Shown: piece after piece, positions 7,335-17,035 of the stretch
How positions within the stretch are numbered: the first letter of the stretch is position 1
Layout of the letters: every line of letters starts with the position of its first letter
Source: an uncultured Schlesneria sp.
GTDB lineage: Bacteria > Planctomycetota > Planctomycetia > Planctomycetales > Planctomycetaceae
Direction: 5' to 3'
Length of the DNA: 64,000 bases
Assembly (NCBI GenBank): GCA_903899985.1
Contig: CAIULL010000121.1
Coordinates: 1 to 64,000 of the forward strand
The notes under the pieces: generated by a model
The model's input: only the letters and a program-made list of their open reading frames with translations
The model's database searches: none
Told to the model about the DNA's origin: nothing
Program-made: the position numbers and the translations under genes

Positions 7335-10300
7335 CTAGTTCTTCTTTAGCCTTGCCCGGTATTTGTCGTAGAACTTTGTCTGGCGGCTTTCAGGTTGGAA
7401 GGGTTGTCCGTGGATCAGGATTCCTTTGATCTGTGTGGTCGGCTGCAGTGGCGATCCATCCGTGATGATGATGTTGGCTCGTTTGCCGGCGGTTAATGAA
7501 CCGAGTCGATCGGAGGCGCCCAGGATTTCCGCGGAGGTCAGGGTGACCGATCTGAGGGCTTCTCGTTCGGGGAGACCGTAAGCGACCGCCATCGCCGCTT
7601 CGAACGGGGCGTTGCGGCTGTTGGAGGCGGTGTCGGAACGGAAACAGAGTTTGACACCCGCTTCGTGCAGTCGGCCTGCGTTGGCATAGGCGGCGTCGAA
7701 GGTATCGTAATCTTCGACCGGTTTACGCATGACAGGTCCGACAATGACCGGGACATTGGCGGCTTTGATTTTGTCGGCGACCTTCCAGCCGTCGGTGACA
7801 CTGCACAGCACGATTTTCAGCTTTTCTTTCTCGGCGAAGTGTAAGGCTTCGACGATTTCCTGCTTTGTATCGGCTTCGACATAGATTGGCTTTTCGCCGC
7901 GAAGGTACGGACGCAGAGCTTCGAAACGGGGATCGTTCAGGGTTTCGGCTGTCGCTGGCTTCCCGTCAGCGGCCGGTTTCGCATCGGGCTGTGGCGATCT
8001 GGATTTTTCGTACAGTCGGGCCGCTTTCAGGTGATTGGTTAATTCTTCGATGGCCTGTTTTCGATTTCCACCACCTGGCCAGAGCAGATGCAGGCCCGCT
8101 TCCATGTCGAGGACCATTTCGGGCATTGTCCAGCCGGCGAGTTGCACCAGCGAAGTCTGGCCGGGGACGGTTCCTCCGTGTGCTCTTCCATGAGACGTCA
8201 TATTGCCTCCCCCTGCAGGAAGGCAAAGGATCGTGGTGATCCCTCCCGCTCGGGCGACAGGGATCAATTCGGAGTCGGGGTTGACGGCGATACCGGCTCT
8301 TAAATCAGCTTGGAACTGACCGACTTCGCTCAGGTCACTGGTTTCGCGGACTTTAGCGATCTCGATCAGGCCGACGGATGTTCCAGCATCGATCAGGCCG
8401 GGATAGATGTGCAAACCATCCGCTTTGAGGACTGGCGTTCCTTCCGGGATGGGCAGATTGAGACCGACGGCGGCGATCTTGCCATCCTCCACGATCACAA
8501 CTCCGTTGGGAATGTCATCCGCGTCGACCGGATGGACCGTGGCACCCGTGATGGCATACTTCGTGGCCTTGGCCGCGTCGAGATCGATCCGGGTGATTCG
8601 TTGTTCTGGCTTGGGAAGAATCAGTTCCGGCGGTGTGGCGGAGCGGGCAACACCTGCGGGACTCATGCTGCTGGGCTGTTTGTCACGTGTGAAGTAGGCT
8701 TCGCCCGCAATCAAGGTCTGTTCGCAACGTGAAAAACCATTGAGTGGGTGAGCATTGAAAATGGCGATGTCTCCCTGTTTGCCGACTTCGATCGAGCCGA
8801 TCCGGTCGGAAATTTCCAGTTCTCTGGCGGGGTTCAAGGTGATTGCCTGAAGGGCGGCGTCGGGTGACATGTTTCCATATCGGACGGTCTTGGCCGCTTC
8901 AGCATACAGATGCCGGATCAATTCCCAATCGTCGCTCTTGATGACCACGTTGGCACCCGCTTCCTGGAGCAGGGCTGCGTTGTGCGGAACGGCATCGAAG
9001 GCTTCGACTTTGTAGGCCCACCAGTCGGCGAACGTGCTGCAACTGGCGCCATGTTTCGCGATTTCGGGGGCGACTTTGTATCCCTCGAGCACATGCTGAA
9101 GCGACTGGACACGGATGCCGTGATTCTCGGCGACTCGCAACAGCATCAGGATTTCGTCGGCTCGATAGCAGTGCGAGTGGATAAACTTCTGATGGTTCAG
9201 AATGTCGGTCAAGGCTTCCAGGCGAAGGTCTCGGCGAGGTTCGAGCAGTCGATCGGCGGCGCCTCCGGCCTGGCGTTTGGCCTGTTCGTATTCGAGCCAG
9301 ACTCGTCGATAGTCGAGGGCTTCCATGAAGGCTCGGTTGAGTGTCGCTTCGACACCGAGTCGCGTGTTAGGGAACCGGCCCCGTTGGAATTTGACATTTT
9401 CACCAAGGGCGAATTTCACTCCTGAATTCGAACCGGGGAAGAGATGGTCGGCAGCACTCAGGCCATGCTTTAGCTGAACGACGGCGTCTTGACCACCGAT
9501 ACAATTTGCCGAGCCATGCAGGAGTCTGGCGGTGGTGACGCCCCCTGCCAGCGCGCGATACTCACTGACATCGGCGGAATTGACGACGTCTCGAACGCGA
9601 ACTTCGCAGACGATCGACGCGGTTGCTTCGTTCACGCCACCTAAGCCGTTTGAGATCATGATGTGGCTGTGTGTATCGATGATACCTGGCATCAGATAGC
9701 GTCCGGTGGCGTCGATCACGGCGACTCCCGGTTCGGGCTGAAGGTTGGGGCTGATGGCGACGATCGTTCCCGCCTTGATCAGCACCGACGTTTTGGGGAG
9801 GGTTTGTCCGGTGGCTGTCAGCACCGTTCCGTCCTTGATGAGGACGTTACCTCCGGTGACGACTGGTCTTGCTTTACGATCGTCGATTGTTTCGATCGGT
9901 TGCTCGTTGGGGTCTGGCGGGGTGTTTTTAGGTTTTTCGGCATTCGAATTGTTTGCCGGGGTCAGTGCGTTGGCGGTACTCGCTGGCGCGGCGGCATCCT
10001 TCTTCGGTTCCGGGTCGCTGGCTTCGATCCCCGTCAGTTGGATGCCAGGATTTGAGGAAGGTGAGCCCGATGCATCTTTCGGTTCAATTCGTTTGGCAGA
10101 CCATTTTGTTGCTGCACCGAAAGGTGATTTGAGGTTTCCCTTCAGCTCGGTCGGTCGAAACGGTTCTGTTGCGGGTGGGGCGACGGTTTGAGGGTCTGAT
10201 TGCGGCTTGGCGGGAACAGTCCATCCGATCGTGTCGAACTTCAGTTGGATCGTGGAATCGCCCGCTCCGATCGAGACGACGAATTCGATTCCGTCTTTTG

Positions 10301-11900
10301 TGGCGGTTCCTGAGGTGATCCGTCCGTCTCCCTGTTCGCAGACGAATCGACCGGAAAGAGTTCGATCCGTCTGAGTCAGTTCCAGATCTCCTCGGACTTT
10401 GGCGTCGGCAGAATCAATTTCGACATTCCATTTTCCTGCGACTTGAAGTGGCGCTGGTTCGCCAGGCTTGGAGGGTTCAACCGGTTTGGCCTCCTTGTGA
10501 TATTCGTATCTCTGGCTGCCAATGACGACGTGCCGGACTTTTGATTGTTCATTGTCAAACTGTCCGGTCATGGCGACGAAGTAAGCGGGTCGACCGACTG
10601 CAATCGTGCCAAGTTCCCGTTCGAGGCCGAGGATCGTGGCGGCCTGACTGGTCAGTGCTCCAAGTGCCGCTTCTTTTGTCAGGCCATTGGCGATCGCTTG
10701 TCGGATTCCCTTCAGGACATCGGCAGGTGATTTCCCGTCGCGGGATGAGACCGCAAAGCGGACTCCTGCTTTTTGCAATTCTGCCAACCCTGCGACGCGG
10801 CGTTTCCATTGCAGCAGCTTTTGCTCGCGGACCCGCTGCGGTTCAGGGATGTCGGGATATTCGTCGGTACCTGGTTTGGCGGGTTCGACTTTTGGTTCGT
10901 CTCCGAAATCGACATGCACGATGACATCGGTTTCGGTCGACTTCAGCCGCTCGGTGATCCGATAGGCTTCGTGGCCTCCCCAGATTGTGGTTCGCAATTG
11001 GTGTTCGGCCGCAAAGTTCAGTGCGCGGTCGTGATCGTCGCGTGAACTGGCTAGAAACAGGGTCCGTAAGCGACCGGCCCGAATGGCACTGAAAGCGTCG
11101 AGAGTCGTGTCAGTCGCAGGCCGATCGACGCCGGAAACACCTTCGGCGAACAGGCGAAGATGTTTTTCGTGTCGTATGGCGTCCAGAAATGTCTGTCTTA
11201 AGTGAGCATGAACCCCCATGTTGGTGGAGGGGTACTCATCTCCACCTCGCTCGGAAAGTTGAAGCGTGGCGAAAGTTGTGGGGGAGAGCAGGGATTCACG
11301 GATGGGGAGGGATGCCAGGTTGATGACGGCTCCTTGTCCGCTGGAGATGCGGCCACCGGGAAGCACATGCACGGCGACGAAACCCGCTTGTCGATACTTT
11401 TCGAGGTCCTGCGGGGATGCCTTCAGATGTTTTGCGGCGGCGAATTCGGGGGTGAGTCCGGCATGGTTATCGCTTCGCAGGCCTGCCAGGGCGTATTTCG
11501 AGACGTCGACGTTTCGCCCTTCGACTGGGGCCGGTTTTGAATCGTCCAGCAAAGCCACGGCTCCGGCATCGACAAAGCCGGGGTAAATCGTCAAGCCGTC
11601 TCCTTCGATGATCTCGGCATCAGCGGGGATGTCGATCTTCGGGCCGACGGCCGCGATCCGACCCGCTCGGACGATCAACGTACCGGCATCGATCTGCTGA
11701 CCGGGCGCAGTGACAATTTTCGCGTTTCGGATGGCGAAAGTTCGGATGTGGAAGCCGGGTTCTTCGTCTGCCTGTAAGTTCTGGCTGAACGAACTGAGGC
11801 AAACAAAAAGGGAGATGAAGAAGGGGACGAATCGGTTCAAGGAACCGTGGATGATCGGTAACAACGCAATATTCCTGACAAAAAGGGCCAATGAGACCAT
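7335..11900 (-). CDS. Exported protein with three tandem amidohydrolase units
   Basis: A 1521-residue protein with a hydrophobic signal-like N-terminus (about residues 22-44). Three imidazolonepropionase-like amidohydrolase units follow, at about 52-470, 690-1105 and 1125-1510. A beta-rich insert lies at about 480-600 (with KWNVEIDS and GDLELTQTD motifs) and a Pro/Ala-rich linker at 600-690. The middle unit has the metal-binding THSHIM signature (near residue 744) and later HSHCYR and KSDDW, so it can bind metal. The first and third units have DAGAV and DAGTS where the His-x-His should be, so they look catalytically dead. Exported amidohydrolases of this type act on cyclic amide or peptide-like compounds; the substrate here is unknown. 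The gene stands alone; the start is uncertain because no clear Shine-Dalgarno precedes it. Confidence 0.85.
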   Translation of the reverse strand: MVSLALFVRNIALLPIIHGSLNRFVPFFISLFVCLSSFSQNLQADEEPGFHIRTFAIRNAKIVTAPGQQIDAGTLIVRAGRIAAVGPKIDIPADAEIIEGDGLTIYPGFVDAGAVALLDDSKPAPVEGRNVDVSKYALAGLRSDNHAGLTPEFAAAKHLKASPQDLEKYRQAGFVAVHVLPGGRISSGQGAVINLASLPIRESLLSPTTFATLQLSERGGDEYPSTNMGVHAHLRQTFLDAIRHEKHLRLFAEGVSGVDRPATDTTLDAFSAIRAGRLRTLFLASSRDDHDRALNFAAEHQLRTTIWGGHEAYRITERLKSTETDVIVHVDFGDEPKVEPAKPGTDEYPDIPEPQRVREQKLLQWKRRVAGLAELQKAGVRFAVSSRDGKSPADVLKGIRQAIANGLTKEAALGALTSQAATILGLERELGTIAVGRPAYFVAMTGQFDNEQSKVRHVVIGSQRYEYHKEAKPVEPSKPGEPAPLQVAGKWNVEIDSADAKVRGDLELTQTDRTLSGRFVCEQGDGRITSGTATKDGIEFVVSIGAGDSTIQLKFDTIGWTVPAKPQSDPQTVAPPATEPFRPTELKGNLKSPFGAATKWSAKRIEPKDASGSPSSNPGIQLTGIEASDPEPKKDAAAPASTANALTPANNSNAEKPKNTPPDPNEQPIETIDDRKARPVVTGGNVLIKDGTVLTATGQTLPKTSVLIKAGTIVAISPNLQPEPGVAVIDATGRYLMPGIIDTHSHIMISNGLGGVNEATASIVCEVRVRDVVNSADVSEYRALAGGVTTARLLHGSANCIGGQDAVVQLKHGLSAADHLFPGSNSGVKFALGENVKFQRGRFPNTRLGVEATLNRAFMEALDYRRVWLEYEQAKRQAGGAADRLLEPRRDLRLEALTDILNHQKFIHSHCYRADEILMLLRVAENHGIRVQSLQHVLEGYKVAPEIAKHGASCSTFADWWAYKVEAFDAVPHNAALLQEAGANVVIKSDDWELIRHLYAEAAKTVRYGNMSPDAALQAITLNPARELEISDRIGSIEVGKQGDIAIFNAHPLNGFSRCEQTLIAGEAYFTRDKQPSSMSPAGVARSATPPELILPKPEQRITRIDLDAAKATKYAITGATVHPVDADDIPNGVVIVEDGKIAAVGLNLPIPEGTPVLKADGLHIYPGLIDAGTSVGLIEIAKVRETSDLSEVGQFQADLRAGIAVNPDSELIPVARAGGITTILCLPAGGGNMTSHGRAHGGTVPGQTSLVQLAGWTMPEMVLDMEAGLHLLWPGGGNRKQAIEELTNHLKAARLYEKSRSPQPDAKPAADGKPATAETLNDPRFEALRPYLRGEKPIYVEADTKQEIVEALHFAEKEKLKIVLCSVTDGWKVADKIKAANVPVIVGPVMRKPVEDYDTFDAAYANAGRLHEAGVKLCFRSDTASNSRNAPFEAAMAVAYGLPEREALRSVTLTSAEILGASDRLGSLTAGKRANIIITDGSPLQPTTQIKGILIHGQPFQPESRQTKFYDKYRARLKKN

Positions 11901-12058
11901 TGCAGCCTAATCGCTGGACCAGACCGTTCGCCAGTGGGTTTTTGTAGATGTGGGCGATTTGTTTCGGCAGGCCGAATAGTTTGATGGTGGTCGGGAGTTG
12001 ATTTCGCTGTCTCCGCGAAAAAGAAAACGTCCGGAAATTCGCATTCCGAAGAAATCCT

Positions 12059-12167
12059 GTGCCACTGCTTGGCCGTCATCGGCCAAGCAGTGCTCTTAGA
12101 TGCGAAAAAATTTGACGTTGAAAAGGAAAAGACACTGCTTTTCCGAAGACTCCAAAGCAGTGGCACG
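12059..12167. repeat. Composite GTGCCACTGCTT palindromic element
   Basis: Two hairpins in opposite orientation: 12059-12097 (GTGCCACTGCTTGG ... AAGCAGTGCTCTT) and 12129-12167 (AAGACACTGC ... AAAGCAGTGGCAC). The outer ends are inverted copies of GTGCCACTGCTT, so the whole 109 bases has the architecture of the other complete copies at 26446 and 39700. It lies between the promoter region of the amidohydrolase gene and the stop of the next minus-strand gene, and could act as terminator or mRNA-end structure. Confidence 0.75.
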
Positions 12168-12205
12168 GCTGGTAGATATCGTTTTGACAAAACATTCTGG
12201 CTGAT

Positions 12206-13609
12206 TCAGTTTTTCGGCATTGCCGGTGCGAGTGCCGGGTCGTCCAGATCGAGTCGATAGAGGATCTGGTTGTAATCGTAGCGCGGGGTCGGCTGGGGAC
12301 GGTCGGCGAATTGTTGGGTATACGTCCCCTCAAAGAGCAGCACTGACGAATCTCCGGAAGTCAATTCGGGGTGTAAGCGAGGATTGTAAAAGGTGTAGTT
12401 GTCGTGAGTCAGGATCTTGATGGCAGGTCCCCATGGACCGGTGGGCGAGTTTGCTTCGGCGTACCAGAGTTCTCCAAAGACCGATGGTTTGCCGAATGAT
12501 TGCATAAAGACGGTGACCCAGCGTTTTCGGTAATCGTTGAATGCGATCGAACCGGTGTGGGGCACGACGGGTTTTCCGTCATTCGCGGAGGAGATTTCTT
12601 TTTGCGGCTCGAGAAACTGCCATTGGGACGGGTCTTGCCAGGCTTCGAAAGTGGCAGGGCAACGGAGTTTTGGCAGCGGGTTACCGAATAAGACCCATTC
12701 CTTGCCATTTTCGTCTTTCCAGAATGCCGGGTGTCCATCCGGGACTACGGGCTGTTTTGGGGTCTCTTTTGATTTCGTCCAGACTGTCTTCAGCGGGGTG
12801 AATTCTGATTTTTCGTCGTCCCAGACGCATAATCCGGTTTCGTAAGCTTCGAGCGGCGGTTTGACCTTCATATAGGTGCAAACGAGTTTTGGTGTGTTGG
12901 TTTTATCTGGCAGACTGACGTATCCATTCACCCATGTTGGCCCTGTTCCCGGCATTTTTGCCACGGCACGTGGTTCGCCCTGGTTGTTTGTGAAGTATTT
13001 GAACGAGGGGCGAAGAGGAGGTTCGAACGATTTAAACGGCGTGAGGCTGGTTGTTGCGCTGCTGGTGTCGAAGATTCCTAGCGGGTATCTGGCCAGTGTC
13101 GTGTCACCCCAGGCCCAGAACAGCTTGCCGCGATGAATTGCGGTTTGGACGCTGTCGCAGCCGACGATGGGGGCATCTCGCCAGTCTGTTTCGAGTCCGA
13201 GTTGCTGGCTTTCGCTGAAGAGTCCTGTGCCGGTGAGTCGTCCAATCCGTTTGGCGATGATTTTGCGTTCGACTTCTAATTTCAGAGTCTGGCCTGGTCG
13301 GGGCGTAAGCCTGACACCACGGTAGCCAAATCCGTCGGCTGGAACTTCGTAACCGTGTCCCAAGACGTCGAACCAGACTTCCTGCCCCATCATTTCTGGG
13401 ACGTTGAAGGCAATGATTCCGGCGTTGTCGGTCACGTATCGGACAAGATTTGTGGTTCGCAATTCGACCAGCGGGACGGGCCAGCCGGTTCCCTTTTCGG
13501 TCACGACAATTTTGCAAAGCGGCGGCAAATCCGCTGAAATCGCCGGGTGGCCAAGCGAAATCACCGCCAGAATCGCGAGAAACCCGCGCCGAAAATGGGA
13601 AGTCCGCAT
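12206..13609 (-). CDS. Exported beta-propeller-like protein (DUF4185/GH43-like)
   Basis: The start is placed at ATG 13609 (MRTSHFRRG), with GAGGG ten bases upstream and a clear signal peptide ending near AISA-DLPP. The ~467-residue product has a short beta-sandwich carboxypeptidase-regulatory-like N-terminal domain (about residues 25-110, with DNAGIIAFNVP) and then a five-bladed-propeller-like region. The latter carries repeated motifs such as KLFWAWGDTT, GHPAFWKDENGKEWVLFGNP and WYAEANSPTGPWGP that resemble DUF4185 and family 43 glycoside hydrolase-like proteins. A role in binding or cleaving an extracellular carbohydrate is suggested by family resemblance only. The gene is monocistronic and reads away from rho. 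Confidence 0.7.
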   Translation of the reverse strand: MRTSHFRRGFLAILAVISLGHPAISADLPPLCKIVVTEKGTGWPVPLVELRTTNLVRYVTDNAGIIAFNVPEMMGQEVWFDVLGHGYEVPADGFGYRGVRLTPRPGQTLKLEVERKIIAKRIGRLTGTGLFSESQQLGLETDWRDAPIVGCDSVQTAIHRGKLFWAWGDTTLARYPLGIFDTSSATTSLTPFKSFEPPLRPSFKYFTNNQGEPRAVAKMPGTGPTWVNGYVSLPDKTNTPKLVCTYMKVKPPLEAYETGLCVWDDEKSEFTPLKTVWTKSKETPKQPVVPDGHPAFWKDENGKEWVLFGNPLPKLRCPATFEAWQDPSQWQFLEPQKEISSANDGKPVVPHTGSIAFNDYRKRWVTVFMQSFGKPSVFGELWYAEANSPTGPWGPAIKILTHDNYTFYNPRLHPELTSGDSSVLLFEGTYTQQFADRPQPTPRYDYNQILYRLDLDDPALAPAMPKN

Positions 13610-14035
13610 TGAATTGTCGCCCTCAAAAACTTGCAAAAACTTGAAGAAGAGCCCGGTTTCATGACGTTTGTCATTTTTCAGCAAAGGTCTTTGGACGGCT
13701 GAGACTCGGAGTCGATCCCTTGAAGTACGGGTTCGCCGAAGCTCGCGACTGGAAATCATGCCGTAAAGTGCTGTTTCCCAACAGCGTGAGAGCGAATGAG
13801 GTTGTTCGATTGGGAGGACGACGATTTATCGCGAGTATGCATGACGATTTGTCGCAATCAGGACCAGAGCATGGCAGCGACCAGTCCATGCCGGGACATT
13901 TATTGGAGATTGGCAGAGCGGATCGTGTCTCGCGATGGGGGGAGATACAACGTCTATGCGGGGGGAATCAGTGACGATTCCGCAATTTTTTTTGAAACTC
14001 GTGTGGAATTTGTAGGTTTGTGTAAAAGACTTGAA

Positions 14036-14063
14036 TTGACAGAACTCGTAAGCTCGATATGAT
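14036..14063 (+). promoter_or_regulatory. Near-consensus sigma-70 promoter
   Basis: TTGACA at 14036-14041 and TATGAT at 14058-14063 are separated by 16 bases. This is a perfect -35 and a five-of-six -10 box on the plus strand. The predicted start is near 14070, at the beginning of a hairpin. The next plus-strand gene is rho, about 670 bases downstream. Confidence 0.7.
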
Positions 14064-14067
14064 CCCA

Positions 14068-14300
14068 CTGTCGATATGTGCTTTCCGACAGGCACAGATT
14101 TAAAAGTTCTGCTTTTAAATCGCCTCGCTTCGCAAGATGTCCAAGGTTTCTTGACGGCTGCCCTAGACCTGCTAATAGTACGTTGTTCGTAACGTTAGAC
14201 GGTTCAAGATAGTGAGGGTGGCTGTGGCATCTTGAGTCCTTCGTCCTCAGGCTCATCAGTTTGAAACGCTTTCTATTTGCTTTCCAACGTGGGTTTTCGA
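14068..14300 (+). ncRNA. Candidate structured small RNA or rho leader RNA
   Basis: Directly after the promoter there are several stem-loops in succession: CTGTCG/CGACAG (14068-14091), a perfect ten-base GATTTAAAAG stem with five-base loop (14097-14121), ACGTT/AACGT (14080s in the 14180-14195 segment) and TCAAGAT/ATCTTGA (14204-14235). No open reading frame explains this structure. I do not recognise it as 6S, SRP, RNase P or tmRNA. No intrinsic terminator follows, so it may continue into the rho mRNA and serve as an autoregulatory leader. The end coordinate is a guess. Confidence 0.35.
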
Positions 14301-14741
14301 CGATCACTCAACTTGCTGTTACATTGGTAGTTCTCTGGCATTCGCTCGTTGTCGTCTAAAACGCTCCTTTGAGGCGGAAATATATTCGCCTTGGCGTGCG
14401 TTTACTGGCGAGAATTGTGGTTGCCAAGTTCGCTGGGATCGCGTTCGTGGTTTTCGGGCGTTTCGTCGTTCGGACGAAGTAGGGTTTGTTGTGAGTGTCG
14501 GCTGAACGTTATCGGCAGAGATTTTCTATCGTTGGCAGTGTCTTGATCGAAGATTTTGCATTCTGTTTTGTCGTTAAATTTTAATCTTGGATCCCGTGTG
14601 ACGGGATCAGACTATTTGAGCGGAACCCGCCTGGATGTGCTGGGGATTCCAATCTGGACCGATTTGTTCTCCGCCGGGTGGTGCATGCCATCCGACAGCG
14701 TTGAGGTTTTCTTGCCCGCTCGCGCTGAGTGTGTTTAGCCA

Positions 14742-16814
14742 ATGGAAATGTTTATGACCGCCGATCAAAGTTCCGGTTCCCCGAAACGCGTAGTCCGTCG
14801 CCGTACGAAGAAGGTGGATGCGACCGAATCCAGCGAAATGCGAGAAACCGGTCTGTCGGATTCCCAATCGGTAAAGCCGTTGATTGAGGATGTTCTCGAC
14901 GAAATCGCCGCCGTGCGAAGAGAGTCTGAAGGATATCCAACGGAAAAGGATATGGATTTTGAGGCGTTAGACGCAGAGCCGGCCCCGAGGCGGACTCGAG
15001 CACGACGTGCAGATTCGGCGCCGCCGGCCGTTCCGGCAGCGGATCGTCCCCGTCGCGGCCGTCCTCCTCGTGCCGCCGCCGCTCCTGCTGAGGCCGCCAG
15101 TTCAGATATTGCTCCTGTCGAGCGTGCTGAGCCTGAATCTTTTCCCGCACCTGTCCGCGAACCACGGGAGCCGCGAGATCTGCGGGAGCGAAGAGAATCA
15201 CGCGAACCGAGAGTACAACGGGAGTCGACTGAGTCATTGGGTGACAGCCGCAGCAGCGATAGCCGTAACAGCGACAGCAGGTCCAGCGGCGAAAGCAGCG
15301 AATTTGTGACCGACGAACCTGGGGACGCTTCGGCAGGTCCCGGTCCGTTTCCCACAGGCGCTGAAGGATATCCGACCGGACCCGAAGGATTTCAGGACGG
15401 TGGTCCAAACCGCCGCCGTCGCCGCCGTCGTGGGCGTGGTCGCGGACCCGCCGGACAAGCGGAAGGGGGCGGTGGAAACTACGGCGGACCCCCAAACCAG
15501 CAGCAGCAACAGCGACCGCCTCAGGGGCGTTATAACCAGCCGCAAGGGCAAGGTGGATACGGTCAGCAGCCGGGTCGTGGTCAGCGTCGTCCTCAGCAGG
15601 ACAATCGGCGTGGACAATACAACGGCCACTCGAATTCAGGCGGAAATGGTCGCCCGTATTCCGAACCGCGCGGTAATCAGGAACGGGATCGCAGTACTTC
15701 CGACGCCGTTACGCTGGTGCAGGGGATTCTCGAGTTGCATCCGAAAGGATACGGCTTCTTGCGAGATCCCAAAGCGGGATATATCTCACAGGAAACCGAT
15801 TCCTTCGTTTCAGGCTCGTTGCTGGAAAAGTATGGCATTCGTGAAGGGGTGCTGATTACCGGCGAAAGTATCCCCGGTGGACGTGGGCAAGGACCCCGGT
15901 TGAGGTCGATTCAATCGATTGAAGGCCGGCTTCCTGAGCAGTATGCCGAGATCAAGAATTTTGATGCCCTGACCCCGATCAATCCGCATGTTCAAATCAA
16001 GCTCGAAACGGGTTCAACTCCCATCACAATGCGAGTGATGGACCTGCTGACCCCGATCGGTAAAGGTCAGCGAGCGTTAATCGTCGCACCGCCTCGAACC
16101 GGTAAAACGATGCTGCTGCAAGAAATTGCCGATTCGGTGAGTACGAATTATCCGGAAATCTACTTGATCGTGCTGCTGATCGACGAACGGCCCGAGGAAG
16201 TGACGGAAATGCGTCGACGGGTGAAGGGCGAAGTGGTCGCTTCGTCACTCGATCGTGAAGTCGAAAATCATATTCGAGTCAGCCAGCTGGTGTTTGAGCG
16301 AGCCAAGCGGATGGCCGAAGCAGGACGAGATGTGTTTGTGCTGCTCGACAGCATCACTCGAACCGCCCGGGCGTTCAACAAATGGACGAATACCGGTCGA
16401 ACGGGGACAGGTGGTCTCGATGTGAAGGCGATGGACTTGCCGAAAAAGATGTTCGGTATGGCGCGTCAGTTCGACGAAGGGGGCTCAATGACCGTTGTCG
16501 GAACGGCTCTGATCGAAACCGGCAGCCGGATGGACGAAGCGATCTTCCTGGAATTCAAGGGGACGGGCAACATGGAAATGGTGCTCAGCCGCGATCTGGC
16601 CGAACGACGGATCTGGCCAGCGATCGATATTTCCAAGTCAGGAACCCGACGCGAAGAAAAGATCCTGCCTCCTGAAGTTCTCGAAGGGGTGACACTTCTG
16701 CGTCGCAGCCTTGTGTCACTCAGCCCTGTCGAAGCGATGGAACAGTTGACCCGGATTCTGCAGAAGTATCCGACGAATGCCGATTTCCTCGCGAAAGTCA
16801 GATCGATTCTTTAA
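14742..16814 (+). CDS. rho: Transcription termination factor Rho with long disordered N-terminus
   Basis: Residues from about 325 to the end are a complete Rho: cold-shock-type RNA-binding domain (GILELHPKGYGFLRDP), Walker A APPRTGKT at about 449-456, Walker B VFVLLDSITR near 529, and the conserved Q/R loops (KWTNTGRTGTGG, GTGNMEMVLSRDLAERR). Rho is a hexameric RNA-dependent ATPase that ends transcription. The first ~320 residues are unusual: acidic, then Arg/Ser-Asp repeats, then a stretch very rich in Arg, Gly, Gln and Asn (about 225-315). Insertions at the N-terminus are known in high-GC Gram-positives and others, where they bind RNA. In-frame ATGs at 14748 and 14754 are alternative starts, as no clear ribosome site precedes 14742. 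A terminator follows directly. Confidence 0.97.
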   Translation: MEMFMTADQSSGSPKRVVRRRTKKVDATESSEMRETGLSDSQSVKPLIEDVLDEIAAVRRESEGYPTEKDMDFEALDAEPAPRRTRARRADSAPPAVPAADRPRRGRPPRAAAAPAEAASSDIAPVERAEPESFPAPVREPREPRDLRERRESREPRVQRESTESLGDSRSSDSRNSDSRSSGESSEFVTDEPGDASAGPGPFPTGAEGYPTGPEGFQDGGPNRRRRRRRGRGRGPAGQAEGGGGNYGGPPNQQQQQRPPQGRYNQPQGQGGYGQQPGRGQRRPQQDNRRGQYNGHSNSGGNGRPYSEPRGNQERDRSTSDAVTLVQGILELHPKGYGFLRDPKAGYISQETDSFVSGSLLEKYGIREGVLITGESIPGGRGQGPRLRSIQSIEGRLPEQYAEIKNFDALTPINPHVQIKLETGSTPITMRVMDLLTPIGKGQRALIVAPPRTGKTMLLQEIADSVSTNYPEIYLIVLLIDERPEEVTEMRRRVKGEVVASSLDREVENHIRVSQLVFERAKRMAEAGRDVFVLLDSITRTARAFNKWTNTGRTGTGGLDVKAMDLPKKMFGMARQFDEGGSMTVVGTALIETGSRMDEAIFLEFKGTGNMEMVLSRDLAERRIWPAIDISKSGTRREEKILPPEVLEGVTLLRRSLVSLSPVEAMEQLTRILQKYPTNADFLAKVRSIL

Positions 16815-16856
16815 GACGCGTGAAGCGTTCTTCATGCCTTTGATTTTTAAAACAGA

Positions 16857-16893
16857 AGCCCGGAATTGCATTCATTGCGATCCGGGCTTTTTT
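16857..16893 (+). terminator. Intrinsic terminator of rho
   Basis: AGCCCGGA at 16857-16864 pairs with TCCGGGCT at 16881-16888 and is followed by a T-run to 16893. It lies 43 bases past the rho stop codon and is a classic rho-independent terminator. Confidence 0.85.
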
Positions 16894-17035
16894 GTCGCTT
16901 CATGGTGGTGATTTCCCATGCAATTTGAGGGGGGGCATCGATTGAGATTGCTTCCTGCTGTTGCGAACAATCCGACATCGATATCATTTTGTTACTTTTC
17001 TTCCTGTGTCAAAAAACTCATTGGAGGCGCTCCCA

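Larger units (their letters stand above)
13610..14741. other. Long intergenic/leader region upstream of rho
   Basis: No convincing protein gene lies in these 1.1 kb; short frames on both strands do not look coding. The region contains a near-consensus promoter (14036-14063), a densely structured segment (14068-about 14300) and a GATCCCGT/ACGGGATC hairpin near 14590-14605 that lacks a T-run. It most likely holds the rho promoter and a long regulated leader, or a separate small RNA. Confidence 0.5.

Noticed and set aside
14068-14300. Structured region tested by eye as 6S, SRP, RNase P or tmRNA
   Set aside because: None of the diagnostic motifs of these RNAs was found.
14752-15495. Long minus-strand open frames opposite the start of rho
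   Set aside because: They mirror the low-complexity, GC-rich Rho N-terminus; their own composition is skewed and matches no family, while the plus strand is unmistakably rho.
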